DNA of 64,000 nt from Bythopirellula sp. (lineage in GTDB: Bacteria > Planctomycetota > Planctomycetia > Pirellulales > Lacipirellulaceae), in contig JANQQA010000143.1 in the NCBI GenBank assembly GCA_028285205.1, forward strand, positions 17,068 to 81,067. Reading direction: 5' to 3'. The translations under genes and the position numbers were made by a program. Shown here piece by piece: positions 63,701-64,000 of the stretch; position 1 is the stretch's first letter, and the number at the start of each line of letters is the position of its first letter. The notes under the pieces are model-generated. The model was not told the origin of the DNA. It made no database searches and was given only the letters and a program-made list of their open reading frames with translations.

Positions 63701-64000
63701 ATGCGAATGGTCGGGCAGCAAAATAACTTCGAGATCGCAGGCAACGCCAAGCCCAACGTTCCCGTGTTTACTTGCCTGATTTACGTCCACCAAAACGACG
63801 ATGGCACGGTGCTTGGCAGGGTGGCAAATCTGGCAGGAATCGAGGCCAGCGGCAGTTCGGAGCGTGGGGCGCTGAGCAAACTGGTTAGCGAATTCAAAAC
63901 GAAAGTTACAGAGCTGTATGAAGCGGGTCAGCAGATTCCTTGGATCGATCCGCCACCTCCTCCCTTAGAACACGAGCAAATCCGCTCGGTGCCGATGCAC
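63701..64000 (+). CDS. HicB-like antitoxin-fold protein (3' end outside window)
   Basis: The frame from ATG 63701 is open to the right edge, 100 codons. The sequence follows a HicB-like RNase H-fold pattern common in planctomycetes: CLIYVHQNDDGTVLGRVANL, ERGALSKLVSEFK, then IPWIDPPPPPLEHEQ. No toxin partner precedes it in the window. Either an orphan or part of a pair beyond the edge. Confidence 0.65.
   Translation, partial: MRMVGQQNNFEIAGNAKPNVPVFTCLIYVHQNDDGTVLGRVANLAGIEASGSSERGALSKLVSEFKTKVTELYEAGQQIPWIDPPPPPLEHEQIRSVPMH

Overview
The window looks like a chromosome segment of a planctomycete, probably of the Pirellulales type. The evidence is the tandem pair of a PSD1/DUF1549/LamG/DUF1553 cytochrome and a DUF1501 protein, a periplasmic sulfatase, large PEP-CTERM surface proteins (one with a dockerin-like tail), a type III glutamine synthetase, and many non-coding gaps of several hundred bases. 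This assignment is inference from gene families; no rRNA is present.

Region 1 (1-10.5 kb) holds a six-haem P460-type cytochrome cut by the left edge, a GAF-domain protein, the PSD1/DUF1501 pair and a sulfatase. Region 2 (10.7-30.2 kb) is a mosaic. It has tRNA-Arg beside a decayed integrase, two PEP-CTERM proteins, a methyltransferase broken by one in-frame TGA, a YcaQ-family DNA glycosylase-like protein, a polytopic membrane protein, an IS4 transposase fragment abutting a truncated metalloprotease gene, then pyruvate kinase, glutamine synthetase III and a lipoprotein hydrolase.

Region 3 (30,312-62,290) is an integrated phage-derived element of about 32 kb. It is bounded by a perfect 49-bp direct repeat of the 3' part of tRNA-Lys(CTT). 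Just inside each end is a 17-bp direct repeat that looks like an integrase arm site. Its left end carries integrase, excisionase-like gene, a candidate small RNA and accessory cargo (membrane proteins, a LexA-like regulator, a DEDD exonuclease, a small regulator/nucleotidyltransferase/coiled-coil gene set, a PEP-CTERM protein). The middle has the late operon (tail-like proteins, HNH, small and large terminase) on the minus strand, followed upstream by an initiator-like tRNA-Met and a strong terminator. The right part is a long minus-strand early operon: many small ORFs, a Dam-like methylase, a recombinase-like protein, VRR-NUC nuclease, SF1 helicase, primase-polymerase, a probable ssDNA-binding-type protein and a SNF2-type helicase.

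The most striking observation is that the large terminase ends in what reads like the C-terminus of a tail tape-measure protein, and portal, capsid, protease and tail-tube genes are absent. An in-frame deletion between terL and the tape-measure gene would explain both facts, leaving a defective prophage or a satellite-like element that keeps its integration and replication genes. Beyond the right att copy, a second integrase and a HicB-like gene suggest a second element, or its remnant, in the same tRNA gene.
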